From NCBI GenBank assembly GCA_036245525.1, contig BTPG01000002.1, forward strand, positions 164,035,738-164,099,737: DNA of 64,000 nt, written 5' to 3'. Below are positions 9,966 through 19,730 of this stretch, one piece after another. The notes under the pieces are model-generated. The model was not told the origin of the DNA, ran no database searches, and saw only the letters and a program-made list of their open reading frames with translations. Numbering within the stretch: position 1 is the stretch's first letter; each line of letters begins with the position of its first letter. The translations under genes and the position numbers were made by a program. The stretch comes from Semisulcospira habei (lineage: Eukaryota > Mollusca > Gastropoda > Semisulcospiridae).

Positions 9966-10740
9966 GTCAGATCAGCTCAGGGCTGACGTGCTTCGCAACA
10001 TGGTCGCCGCTCTACTACAGAAGAATGCCACGGAGGTGGTGACGCGACACGACACTCCAGCCTTCTACAGCCGCCTATTCGTGGTTCCTAAGCCAGGGGG
10101 CAAGTGGCGCCCAGTCATCGACCTCTCCGCCCTGAACAAGTTTTTAGTCGCCCCATCCTTCCGCATGGAGACTGTTCAAGCCCTTTGCGCCGCAGTGCAG
10201 CCCATGGACTTTGCCGTCAGTCTCGATCTGTCGGTTGCGTACCTCCACGTCCCCATGCATCCTGCGGCCAGACGTTACCTTCGCTTCGCCTTCGCCGGTG
10301 TAGTCTACCAGTTCCGTGCGCTTCCCTTTGGCCTCAACCTCAGCCCGTGAGTGTTCACCTGGATCTTGGACACCGTCGTAGCCAGGGCCAGACGGACATC
10401 GTCCAGTCCCACGTTGTACTACCTCGACGATCTTCTCCTGAGGAACCAAGCAGACTCCGCTTGGAGTAGGACCAGGATGCGCTCCTCACTCCGCTCGACA
10501 CACTCGGGTTCCTCGTCAACGCAGGTAAGTCCGACTTCTCGCCATCGCGCTGCTGCGTACACCTGGGGATGGAGTTTCGATCCGACCTCAACAAAGTGCG
10601 GCTCCCTGAGGCGCGATCCAGGAGTTGGGGAATCTGGCACAGCAAGTAGCTCAAGAGGACACTGTCACTGCCCAGTTGTGGCTACAACTCCGAGCGCCGC
10701 AGCGGATCTCCTTCCCTTAGGACGCCTCTACTGCCGCCCG
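9966..10740 (+). pseudogene. DIRS element 1 reverse transcriptase (broken)
   Basis: Encodes an RT palm with FYSRLFVVPKPGGKWRP, the motif A region SLDLSVAYLHVP, LPFGLNLSP, and then, after an in-frame TGA at 10348-10350, WILDTV...YYLDDLLLRNQ with the catalytic YxDD. The second Asp position of motif A is altered to Val compared with SLDLSDAY in element 2. Downstream of 10480 the frame shifts again. This enzyme copies the element's RNA into DNA in the DIRS cycle; this copy is dead. Confidence 0.85.
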
Positions 10741-11417
10741 CTGCAGCTGCACCAGCTCCTACACTGGCGACTTTCGTAGTAGGACGATGTCGGTTCCCTG
10801 ATCCCGGTGCCCCTGGTGCTACGTCCTCACCTCCTGCACTTACTGCACGCCTGGCTCGCTACGGGGGTCCCACTTTACTTGCTGCCTCCCCGGTTGTCCC
10901 TCTGTGTTGACGCATGTCTCGCCGGTTGGGGGGCTCACCTACTACTGATGTTCGCCACAGCCTCTGGGGTGCAATGTATAGAAGGAACTTACTGCACACG
11001 CTAAGCACTACCTTCGTAAGTAGTAACCACCGAGTAGGACGCACCTACTGTAGGCAGCAATGTGTGGAACCAACCTGCTAGTCACTAGCTTGTGACTACG
11101 AAGGTTCAACCTTGTCCCACAAGTTAATTTTATCGCAGGGGAATCCCTTGCAATGCGCAGGCGCGGACGTAGGCGTATGGCGTATGGCGGACGCCTAGAC
11201 AGGAAAGATGGCAGAAAAAAAGAGGAAGGCAGATTTTAAATAATAATAATTTACATGTCTGCAGACTTTAGTACAATGTTGTAGTAATGTTAGATTTATT
11301 GTTGCACTGTAACTTTAAATTGAATAGATTTGCTTGTATGTTCATGCGTGATAATGAAGTGGTCTAAAAGTACATGTAAGTTAAGAGACGTTAAAATAAA
11401 ATATTGAATCTACTCAC

Positions 11418-11461
11418 CGAGCAACAACATTGATGAACATAAGGTCAGCATTGCAGATAAC
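11418..11461 (-). pseudogene. Harbinger transposase, short internal exon
   Basis: On the - strand, after a ttccacag acceptor, the sequence encodes VICNADLMFINVVAR and ends at a GTGAGT donor. This matches the conserved VxCDAxxxFxNVVARWPGS block of HARBI1-type nucleases. The exon with the first catalytic Asp, normally between this and the exon at 12237, was not found, so an internal deletion is likely. Confidence 0.65.
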
Positions 11462-11519
11462 CTGTGGAACAAAACATTCTATGGATAATTAACTTGGTGA
11501 TAAAATTAGTACAAACGTA

Positions 11520-11655
11520 CACATAGGTATGCAAACCAAGGGGAATCACAGCGCTGGACAGACAACAGTTAGATCCCCTGCCCCCACCTATCAGGCACCC
11601 AATCGCCAGCCCACAGAGAAATACGCAGGTATAGAATAAGACGATCATTTCCATC
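11520..11655. repeat. Dispersed repeat inside the Harbinger element
   Basis: About 130 bp around CAGCGCTGGACAGACAACAG and CACCCAATCGCCAGCC recur at 58553-58695, where they form a discrete insert with a target duplication. This stretch may therefore be a separate small retroposon. Confidence 0.7.
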
Positions 11656-12236
11656 CTCAAACGAATGGATCAGGTCTCTTATATAATCCATGTCTTTCTC
11701 CGGAACTTAGGAAGTAGGCAGGAGAAACATACATACACAAACATGAAGGTGCGCTACTATATGTGGTCGGGTAAATACCCTGATTTCCCACAGTAGATGC
11801 ACAGAACATTACACAACAATGTAACGATACAAATTTGCCTCGAGTTACAGATACTCAGCGCTAGCCTCGCCTATCTGGTTTGTTTGTGAGTACACATAGG
11901 TGACATCAATTTCTCCGATATCATGTAGTTGAAAAGGGTTGGTCACAGGTGGAAGGGCTAGTTTGTAAATGAGAAGGAAAATCTGTGCACTTGGAGTATG
12001 AATAAATGTACAACAAAATGTAGTCATGCTTCGTTTATACAAATTTACTTTTTGATTTTAGTGAATGACAGAATTTGGAAGTTTTCTTTTCTTTTCAGTT
12101 TTTCGTATTTGTAAAATCACATTCATGTTACATGCTTTCAGACCATTGTAGCCATTAAGAGTGCTGACAAATTAAAATTAAAAATTGTGGGGAGGGGGGG
12201 GGGGGAAGGGGGCACAACATAAACACACATCCTTAC

Positions 12237-12670
12237 CTGGCATTCCAGCCATTCTGTAGAATTTGATTTTCTGGTAGTCAGCCTCTGTCTGGTATGGGAA
12301 GATGATGTGCCTTCTGACAGTCGAAAAAAGCGCATCTGTAACTCTGCTGACAGTTCTAGAAACGGTGGCTTGATCAACACCAAGCAAGTCTCCTATCACC
12401 GTCTGGTTGGTTCCCGAGGCGTACTGAAAAACGCAGTGCAAGACAAACTTGCAACACTGGGGAGAGGCACCCTTTTCTCGGCACTTCATGCTTGATTTGG
12501 TCTTCGATTTCAGCAGCAAGTTGAAACATGAAGTTTCTCGGGAATCTAAATCTCTTGTAGACTTTTTCATCGTCATATACCTCCAATGGATGGGTTCGAT
12601 CGCGGAATATTCGCTCTCTTCGTATGGCTCTCCGCCGGTTGTGCATTCCATACAGCACGGGAGCGGCCAT
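12237..12670 (-). pseudogene. Harbinger transposase, first exon (frameshifted)
   Basis: From ATG at 12670 the frame encodes MAAPVLYGMHNRRRAIRRER, then FRDRTHPLEVYDDEKVYKRF and FPRNFMFQLAAEIEDQIKH, the N-terminal helical region of HARBI1-like nucleases. A frameshift near 12410 moves to the frame encoding NQTVIGDLLGVDQATVSR (helix-turn-helix-like) and FYRMAGMPG, ending at CCAG|GTAAGG. The family's job is DDE-type cleavage and integration, usually with a MYB-like partner, which is not found here. The frameshift and missing catalytic exon make it a pseudogene. Confidence 0.85.
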
Positions 12671-13043
12671 CTTTCTTTACATGCGGTAAGTACTTCCTAG
12701 TGGCTGTAGGCCTCGGAATAGCAGCCCTACCGTAGGCAGCAGCGTAGGCAGTGCCTTCGCAGGGCGCTTTGTTCCATGCATTGCTGCCTACCTGCTGTAG
12801 GCACTGCTTACGCTCCTAGGTAGTACCTTCACTACTGGGCACCTTCTATACATTGCACCCCATGTCTTGGCCCCTAGGTCTTCGGTCCCGACACATCAAC
12901 TGGTTAGAGCTGAAGGCGGTATGGCAGGCCCTTATGATGTGGGACTCTCAACTCTGGTGCCACGAGCCCCTCGTCTTGTCCGATAACTCCACCATCGTTG
13001 CCTACATACAGAAACAGGGCGGGACACGCTCTCCCTCACTGTG

Positions 13044-13435
13044 TCCCCACCCGGGTCTGCCCTGGGGGACTTGGGTGGGGTTAGGTATTTTTTAGTTCCC
13101 AGGGTCACCCTGGTCAGCCCCACAGGGTGGGTTTTTCTCTCTATTCTGGGGCATGTGTTTCTGTCTACCCTTTGTCCATTCACCTGTATTTGCCTTTTTA
13201 AAACTCTCCCTACTGTCTGCACTGCCTGTAGCTCTTGATATTGGATGTGTGTTGCTAAATGGTCTTGGCTTTATTTAGGCCCCATGTGTTAGGTTTATTT
13301 AATGTATTTGACCGGCTGGCGACATACATTCAATGTTCTGTTTAGTTTTTTTTTTTTTTCACAAGCAGTGCAGGCACGTCCTGAGAAAGCCTTGTTGCTG
13401 TCGGGACGTTAAGCAATGTACAATCAACCATTAAA
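13044..13435 (+). mobile_element. 390-bp SINE-like retroposon (copy 2), nested in the DIRS
   Basis: Flanked by the 11-bp duplication CCCTCACTGTG (13033-13043 and 13436-13446). DIRS element 2 provides the uninterrupted version of the target (CCTGTGCATGCTCC). It runs from TCCCCACCCGGGTCTGCC to ACAATCAACCATTAAA. Confidence 0.92.
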
Positions 13436-13967
13436 CCCTCACTGTGCATCCTGCTCTACCAGGTGCTTTGCTGGTGCGAGGATCGGGGCATCGCTCTTCG
13501 TGCGAGACACATCCTGGGACATCTGAATGTTCTAGCCAACTTGCTATCGCGCCGCGGCCAGCTACTCCACACCGAGTGGACGCTCCATCCGGACATCTTC
13601 AGGATGATCGGGACCAGGTGGAGGCTCCCATGATCGACCTCTTCACGACGAGGGGGAACCGCCAGCTACTGCTGTTCGTCTCGCCGGTTCCAGACTCGCT
13701 AGCTTGGGCAGTCGACGCGCTATCCATCCCCTGGGACGGACTCGTCGCCTACGGTTATCCTCCATCGGGGCTGGTGCCCAAAGTCCTCCTCAAGCTCCAC
13801 GGCAGCAACATGGCCCTGTTCCTGGTGGCCCCCTTTTGCTGGACCAAGTCGTGGACCACAGACCTATTGAACCTCACACGTGCCCTCCTCTGCAGCTCCC
13901 CACTCCACACATGATGCTCAAGCTACCGTGACAGCCGCTGTACCATCCGTGCCCAGTATGCCTGGAG

Positions 13968-14975
13968 ATGGTGCAGCAAGCCCTCACCAGCAGAGGCTTC
14001 TCTAGTGCGGCAGTGGATGCTATCGCTCGCAGACCCGCAACCAGACGAGTTTACGAGGGAAAATGGCGAGTGCTGTGTGACTGGGGTGGTGACAACCTTC
14101 TCTTACCCACGGACTTGTCGATGCCCCAGCTGGCAGAGTTCTTCCTCTGGCTATTCAACGACCAGGGACTGGCTCCATTTACCATTTGGGTCTACCTTGC
14201 CATGATCGCCTACACCTACCGGCACTTGGGACGGCCCGACCCTGGTAGCTGCAAAGACCTCGCCGATCTGATGCCCCACTTCGGTCTGCAACGCCCTGCA
14301 CTGCGTTCGCTTTTGCCGAGATGGGATCTACCATGGGTGCTTTCGTGGCTCTACTTGGACCGTTTTGAACCTCTTCAGTTGGCTTGCATGCTGGACGTGA
14401 CTCGGAAGACCTGCTTCCTGTTGGCCCTAGCCACTGCTTCCAGGGCCAGTGAACTTCACACGCTGTCGTCACGCCCAGATCGCTTGCAGTTCCGGATGGA
14501 GGGCTCCGTGCAACTGCTACCTGAACCGATTTTCCGTGCCAAGACGCGGTCACCTTTGGCTGTCCCACAGATGATGACTATTCGCCCTTTATGAGTGACA
14601 GACTCCACCCGGGAGACCAGACAACAGGACCCCGTGAGAGCCTTACGTGTGTACCTGCGCAGGACCAAGCCTCTGTACAGAGGACGTACCCGCCTGTTTC
14701 TCCCTCTGTCCCCAGGTAGACATGACATCTCAGCCCAGACCATCTCCTCCTTCCTCCGATGGGTGATTCGCTCTGCCTACCAGGACCTCGCCCCTGATGC
14801 AGCCAAACATATGTACATCAGGGCGCACGAGGTCAGAGCCATGGCCACAAGTCTCGCATTCGACCGCAACTGCACTGTCAAGGACATTGTGGCGGCCTTG
14901 AGATGGCGAGCTGAGACTACCTGCGCCCTCTTCTACCTGAGGGACCTCTCCGCCCAGCGGCAGAACCTTTGCTGA
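13968..14975 (+). pseudogene. DIRS element 1 tyrosine recombinase (one in-frame stop)
   Basis: The reading frame encodes a tyrosine recombinase that would integrate the circular DNA intermediate. It has VYEGKWRVLCDWGGDN, LALATASRASELHTLSSR with the first catalytic Arg, IRAHEVRAMATS with His and Arg, and LFYLRDL with the nucleophile Tyr. The only lesion is TGA at 14592-14594; translation resumes in the same frame (TRETRQQDPVRALRVYLRR). The start is taken at the Met-containing VQQALTSRGF segment, equivalent to EVVRQALAARGF of element 2. Confidence 0.88.
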
Positions 14976-15138
14976 TGGGAGACATCGCAGCGGCGCAACA
15001 CTCCCTCCCGGCGCCATAGGTATCTTAGCTAAAATTATCGGGAGTTTGCTTCGGGAGGGCGGGTCTGAGGGCCAGTGTCTTTGGTTAGGGGCACTATAGC
15101 GGCACCCACCTCCTCTTCAGTCGGGATTCTTCCTATCA

Positions 15139-15226
15139 GTAATACCATTGGTAATGTGTTTTGAGGAAACAAATTGAATTTTTCTTTAGAATGAATTTTT
15201 TTCGAAAAATACTTACCGATGGTATT
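15139..15226. repeat. Internal complementary region of DIRS element 1
   Basis: GTAATACCATTGGTAATGTG and GTTTTGAGGAAACAAA complement the left tip (7697-7735); the following GAATTTTTCTTTAGAATG...TACTTACCGATGGTATT complements the right tip. This is the DIRS circle-junction template. Confidence 0.88.
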
Positions 15227-15267
15227 GCTCAAAGATCCCTCCCACCTGCCCCACTTGCCGCCAGTTC

Positions 15268-15494
15268 GCTAAGAAACCAACTGATGAATAACGGAGCTCG
15301 TACCCGGATGAGGTGGACGGGAGGCTACTCGGGTTACTGCCTGGACTATGGCGCCCCTCCCCTGCCAACACTCCCATATACGGACACAACCAAATTTTGG
15401 CTAAAATTAGGCTAGCTAGGTAACGTTTTCTATCAGTAATACCATCGGTAATAATTTTTCGAAAAATTAACTTTAAAGAAAAATTCATTTTTCC
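15268..15494. repeat. Right inverted terminal repeat of DIRS element 1
   Basis: Complementary to 7735-7908, continuing to TACCATCGGTAATAATTTTTC and the outer tip. Confidence 0.82.
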
Positions 15495-15539
15495 AAAAAA
15501 TACATTTTAGATAAAAATTTATTTATTTCCTCAAAATCA

Positions 15540-15592
15540 TTACCGACGGCATTACTCAGAGGAATACTTCCTAGTAGTAATGCCGTCGGTAA
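15540..15592. repeat. Solo DIRS terminal-repeat footprint with the 19-bp core reversed (orientation 2)
   Basis: The same 17-bp arms as 7646-7698, but the spacer reads CAGAGGAATACTTCCTAGT, the reverse complement of the other copy with one change. Both copies share the preceding TTTATTTCCTCAAAATCA. Confidence 0.75.
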
Positions 15593-15989
15593 GTATTTTT
15601 CGAAAAAATACATTTTAGAGAAAAATTTATTTTGGGGGCGGTAGCGGGGGGAGGGGGGGGGGGGGGGGGGGGGCTGGGGCTGGATCCAGGCCCAAATTTA
15701 CCACCAGTTTCTGATTGATGTAACAATACATTCAATATTAGTACATGTTATCTTATCTTTTTAAACTTTTGTCATAATCTCATGCCTCTTGTTCGTGGAC
15801 CAAGAACTAGAGGTTAGCTCAACCTGTGAGTTAGGCTGAGACGGTGAGATTAAAAAAAGTTAAAAAAAACTGTCATCAACAGTTGTTTTAGGGGATTGTG
15901 TGTGTATATGTGATAAACACAGCTGAGTTCAGATCATCTGTGTGCATGCAGAAGTGTGTTTAATAAACACAGCTGAGCTCGAAAGGAAA

Positions 15990-16080
15990 ACAGAAAAAAA
16001 AGGTTGAAAACCCTTTAAATACAAGGAACCCAACTTTCAGATCAAAGATCCTTCTTCAGGGTGACATGGTTCAACCGCAA
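15990..16080 (-). repeat. Penelope-like element 3' remnant
   Basis: On - it reads CCTGAAGAAGGATCTTTGAT then CTGAAAG, and matches the 3' region of the Penelope-like element at 26240-26290, including GGGTTTTCAACC-like sequence. It is a separate degraded copy. Confidence 0.65.
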
Positions 16081-16199
16081 CAGCAATGAACATTTAATGA
16101 TCATTTGAACTTTTGCACCATTTGACATTACTCTTTATAGGACATGTATGTGTGTAACATATAACTCTAGCTGAACTCTTCAGTCAGCTTGGCACATTC

Positions 16200-16345
16200 A
16201 CCCTTCTGACAGATCAGCACAGCATAGCCAGAGGTAAATTGACCATAATGGTTCCAGGGTAGTGCCTGATTAGCTTGTTACCTGCAAGGTGCCAGGCTAA
16301 CCTGACACTGCCCTTGACCTATCATGGTTGATCCATATCCACAAA
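16200..16345. repeat. Family C hairpin (diverged)
   Basis: TTCCAGGGTAGTGCCTGATTAG with complement CAGGCTAACCTGACACTGCCC. The outer TTAA ends are not preserved. Confidence 0.6.
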
Positions 16346-16763
16346 TGATACATTGTCTTTGTAGACATCCCCCATTGGGTGTACATTATTGTTAACGCTT
16401 TTATTTTCAATTGCTGGCAGTGACTGTGATTGTTGAAATGTAGTGCTGATTTGTATCCAGCTTCGAATGGCAAAAAATATGATTGAGCTATTCATCTCTT
16501 GCTAACGTTAATGAAAGTGCAGGTGTGTGATGTATACTGCAGTACATGAAATTATAGATTTATGAAAAAAAATTCTCTTTTTGAAGGGTACAGTGGACCA
16601 AATGTAACAGTTTTGTGAAGTACATATATAAGTTCTATATAAAGCTTCCTCAATTTCATGATTTGACAACCTCCTGTTCATGCAGATTTGATTATAAGTT
16701 TACATGCAATTTATGGTCAGGCGAACATTTTACTTTATTGGCAGCCTCTCTTTTGCACACCAT
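16346..16763. other. Unannotated flank between the two DIRS elements
   Basis: AT-rich sequence with no recognised gene or repeat. Confidence 0.4.
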
Positions 16764-16968
16764 TATTTATTTCTTCAAAAACATTACCGATGACATGACG
16801 AAGTGGGAGTATCTACTACTTTGCTCAATTCTAGCCTAAGAACCCGTTGTGTTACCACACAACCCGGGAGGCACTCGGGGAACCCCCAGAGGGGCCGAGA
16901 GTTGTCTCCCGCTCCTGCCCCCAGCTGGTACTGAGTCACGTGTGACTAGCCAGTTAGCTACTTAGGCT
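16764..16968. repeat. Left inverted terminal repeat of DIRS element 2
   Basis: Starts ATTTATTTCTTCAAAAACAT. ACCGATGACATGAC and CGTTGTGTTACCACACAACC are complementary to the right copy. Confidence 0.92.
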
Positions 16969-17665
16969 TGTGACCGTCGGACGTGTCTCTCTAGCCTCCC
17001 GTTGTTTGACTGGCCGTTCGTGCCTCTTTGTTACCGGTGGACTCCTTCTTCACTACGCTAGCTGCTCTCTCCCTTCCGTGCACCCTCGCCTGTCGGCTCG
17101 GTGGACTATTCGTTTCGGACGGGTTCTTCGCCTGCTCGACTGAGTAGCTGGCATGGACGTTTTTCCCCCCGTTCCCGCTTCGGCGGAGAGGTAATGTAGT
17201 TAGTCGCGCCCTCGGACAGGTCCCGGGCTGGGTACCGGACTGAGCGGCTTTTGTGTCGGCGTGGCAGTCCCTGGGACTGTCGGGCAGATTAGGATAGATG
17301 TGCTATATGGAGAGGGAAAGAGAAGAATTTGGGGCGATACTCTTAGCTTAGGCGGGGCCCTGATGCTGCCGCCATTTTCACTCACTGGACGGAGTAGGTG
17401 AGCAGTGCTCACCTCCGACCTATTTCGTGTACTACCCTGTTACTTGGGGTTTGAGCGACTCGCACGTTCTTAGCTTGTCCGGAGCCCCTCGCGCTCCCGC
17501 ACTTAGCGGGCAAGCGACTCTTGATGCTTCGCTGTAGTGTGTTAGCCCCAGGCCCTTTTGGAGATAGCTCTGTTGTTGTTGTGGTAAACCCGCCTTTAGC
17601 AGGCCGGGTCACAGGGGACACGCACACGTGCCTGCAGTTGCTTTGTATGTTTCAGTGCCCCCCTG
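16969..17665. other. DIRS element 2 leader region
   Basis: A GC-rich 5' region between the left repeat and ORF1. No open frame of note was recognised. The promoter of the element should lie here or in the repeat, but I cannot point to a TATA box. Confidence 0.5.
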
Positions 17666-19702
17666 ATGAATTGCACACAGTGTGGAGGATTCCAGTGGCC
17701 CTTGGATGTACACAAGGTCTGTCTACCATGTACGGGTTGTACTTTAGAGCGTTCGTGCGATGTCTGCGCCGCCTGGCCTGAAAGACTGTGGTCTCAGCTC
17801 TGGATGTTTTACCGACGTGAGCGCCCGGCATCTGTGACTGATTCCAGATCGGCGGAAGTGCCTGCTGTCGTTCCCGATACCCGCGCCTCCAGGGGCCCCG
17901 ACGACCGTGTGGAAAAGTCTCCCCGCCGTACACGACTTTCCAGTACGCGGAGCGGGTTGATCAATGCGGTCGTTCCCAGGAGGGAACGCACCAAGAACAA
18001 ACCATATGACAGACAGAAGACCAGCACCGGCACGGAGCTCGGTGCCGAGGGACGTGCCCCTATCCGTCCTTGTTCCAATGCCGATCCCCGCTCGTCTCCT
18101 AGAAAGCACACTGGCGCCTACGCGGAGTCGCCTCGCCGGCAACGAGCCCACGTCGCCATAGAGCTCGTTTCACAGAGACATTCCCGCACGCGTACTCTAT
18201 CACGGCACGATGTGGAATCCTCTCAGCACTCAAGATCGGATCGACGCTCTCGCTCTACGGCTCGCGAGCACAAGAGGGATCTTTCTTCTCGTCGGCATAA
18301 GGATCCCCAGCCTCTCCGTTCTGCTGCGTCCTCACGCTCGCCCTTTACCGCTTCCCGCCGCTACTCTCGATCCTCTCGTTCCTCCCCCCCTCATTCGTCC
18401 ACTCGCCCTCCCCGTCGGTCTCGTTCGCCTCCCCGCAGCCGTTCTCCACGCCCTCGTCTACTGTCCCGCAGCGCTCGCTCCCCTGTTCGTCGCTTGGCTC
18501 CTCGCTCCCCCTCCCTCCCTTCGTCTTCCGCCGCCGCCTCTGCCTCTCGTCGAGTTCCGCGCGTCAGGAGCCCCCGGCTTCCTCGGACTTCTACGGCTCT
18601 CCGCGTTCGGGATGACGAGACCCTGAGTCTTCTTCCGGACGACTCCGTCTCAGCCCTGCTAAGAGCTCTCAGCCAGTCGCCCTCTCCTGGCTCATCTCTC
18701 TCGGACTCTTCCGCTTCACAGAGGCTGCCTTCTTCTTCCCGTACAGAGACCCTCCTGGTTCTAGATGAGGTAGCCCGCCTGATTGCCACCACTCTTCCCA
18801 TCGAGGACTGCCCTCCTTCGCCGCCGCTCAAGAGGAAGGTCTCAGCTTTCGTGGATGCGGGTAAGCAGGTGAAGAGGTTCAAGTCCCTTCCACAGCCCCC
18901 TGGCTTTCGTGCTCTCGGTGAAGCCTTCTCCGCTCATCTGTCTTCTTCGGCGCGTGAATCGGATTTCTTCTCGGACCGTAGGTGGCCTCCTGGACTGGAC
19001 ATCGCCTTTCGGCAAGCTTGGTACGCCGGCCATTCCCAAGCCTTCCTCTGCCCTCTACCCCCTGTGGACCCCGCCGCGGTGGTACAAGCAGGTGGGACTT
19101 CGGTGCTGCGGCGCGCCCTTCCGAACGGCCTGGAGAAGACAGCTATCCTGGTGAGGAACACGCTAGCTTGCTCTGGGTTCCTGGAACTTCTGACACAGGC
19201 TCTCATCCGTCGCGTGGAGGATTCTTGGCACCCTTCCTTGACTCCCCTCCTCGGAGACCTTCTCGTCCTAGGAGAAGCGGCCAACCGTGCGGCGTACCAC
19301 TCGTCGGTTAACGCGATGGCGGCGTCGGCAAACTGTGACTTGATGCGCAGGGATGCTGTCTTGCAGTCGTGCCGCGGGATGCCTTCGGACCTGAGGACGC
19401 TACTTCGTCGTGCCCCCCTGGGCTCCTTGCTCTTCGGGGACACCTGGCAGTCGGTCAAGGACTCCAACTCTGACCTCTGGCCTCGCAAGTCTACCCTCCA
19501 GCGCTTTCCGTCAACCCGCAAGGCCCCGGGTCGCTCCCTGCGGTCCTCCAGACCCGTTACCGCCTCTTCCGTCCCCGCCCGGGCGCAGGCCTTTCGTCGC
19601 CGTCGCCAAGCCTTCGGACGCCCCGGCCAGTCTAGTGCTCCCGCCCCCACCCCCGCCTGGCCCCGTCCCGCCCGTCGCCCTGGGCGCGGGCGGGCCACTT
19701 GA
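17666..19702 (+). CDS. DIRS element 2 ORF1 (gag-like, Cys-rich and Arg/Ser-rich)
   Basis: A 678-residue open frame from ATG 17666 to TGA 19700. Residues 4-37 hold CTQCGGFQWPLDVHKVCLPC and two further Cys pairs, a probable zinc-binding module conserved in element 1. Residues about 60-340 are extremely Arg/Ser/Pro-rich (RSRSPPRSRSPR-like), suggesting RNA or nucleic-acid binding. The C-terminal part (AVNAMAASANCDLMRRDAVL) is also conserved in the decayed copy. By position it is the nucleocapsid-like ORF1 of DIRS elements. The pairwise conservation of the Cys module and C-terminal block supports real coding use; the RS region is compositionally biased and not informative. Confidence 0.85.
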   Translation: MNCTQCGGFQWPLDVHKVCLPCTGCTLERSCDVCAAWPERLWSQLWMFYRRERPASVTDSRSAEVPAVVPDTRASRGPDDRVEKSPRRTRLSSTRSGLINAVVPRRERTKNKPYDRQKTSTGTELGAEGRAPIRPCSNADPRSSPRKHTGAYAESPRRQRAHVAIELVSQRHSRTRTLSRHDVESSQHSRSDRRSRSTAREHKRDLSSRRHKDPQPLRSAASSRSPFTASRRYSRSSRSSPPHSSTRPPRRSRSPPRSRSPRPRLLSRSARSPVRRLAPRSPSLPSSSAAASASRRVPRVRSPRLPRTSTALRVRDDETLSLLPDDSVSALLRALSQSPSPGSSLSDSSASQRLPSSSRTETLLVLDEVARLIATTLPIEDCPPSPPLKRKVSAFVDAGKQVKRFKSLPQPPGFRALGEAFSAHLSSSARESDFFSDRRWPPGLDIAFRQAWYAGHSQAFLCPLPPVDPAAVVQAGGTSVLRRALPNGLEKTAILVRNTLACSGFLELLTQALIRRVEDSWHPSLTPLLGDLLVLGEAANRAAYHSSVNAMAASANCDLMRRDAVLQSCRGMPSDLRTLLRRAPLGSLLFGDTWQSVKDSNSDLWPRKSTLQRFPSTRKAPGRSLRSSRPVTASSVPARAQAFRRRRQAFGRPGQSSAPAPTPAWPRPARRPGRGRAT

Positions 19703-19730
19703 CTCCTCCCCTCTTCAGCCCCCGCCGACC

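Larger units (their letters stand above)
10966..12861 (-). mobile_element. PIF/Harbinger DNA transposon, decayed
   Basis: Bounded by a 20-bp perfect inverted repeat GGGGTGCAATGTATAGAAGG (10966-10985 and complement 12842-12861). Further in, imperfect subterminal repeats carry GTAGGCAGCAATG and CTACCTTC. It encodes remnants of a Harbinger nuclease on the - strand. I see no clear 3-bp target duplication (TCT on the left, ATG on the right), although comparison with DIRS element 2 places the insertion in the RNase H region. Confidence 0.85.
10807..13043 (+). pseudogene. DIRS element 1 RNase H, split by a Harbinger insertion
   Basis: The left half (10807-10965) encodes LSLCVDACLAGWGAHLL with the first catalytic Asp. 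The right half (12862-13043) encodes HINWLELKAVWQAL and LVLSDNSTIVAYIQKQGG with the Glu and second Asp of the RNase H fold. The two halves are separated by the 1.9-kb Harbinger element. The continuing region after the SINE (13447-13916) encodes DLFTT...LAWAVDALSIPWDGL and further DIRS connector sequence. Confidence 0.85.
7697..15494 (+). mobile_element. DIRS-like retrotransposon 1, decayed, with nested insertions
   Basis: Inverted terminal repeats (about 7697-7908 and 15268-15494) share ACCAATGGTATTAC/ACCATCGGTAAT and the sequence around CGTTACCTAGCTAGCC. An internal complementary region at 15139-15226 joins the complements of both outer ends, the diagnostic DIRS layout. Between them, in order, lie remnants of ORF1, RT, RNase H and a tyrosine recombinase, all on +. 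A PIF/Harbinger transposon (10966-12861) and a SINE (13044-13435) are inserted in the RNase H region. Frameshifts, an expanded poly-C tract and in-frame stops mean it cannot be autonomous. Confidence 0.9.

Noticed and set aside
10966..12861. A 3-bp target duplication for the Harbinger element
   Set aside because: The bases next to the 20-bp inverted repeat (TCT and ATG) do not match. I report the ends without a duplication.
15912..15985. Direct repeat ATAAACACAGCTGAGYTC read as a possible target duplication
   Set aside because: The 37 bp between the repeats match no known element and the repeat could be a simple local duplication.
18934..19698. 254-residue frame on the - strand opposite DIRS ORF1
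   Set aside because: It is the antisense shadow of a GC-rich, Arg/Ser-rich coding region that is supported by conservation on +.
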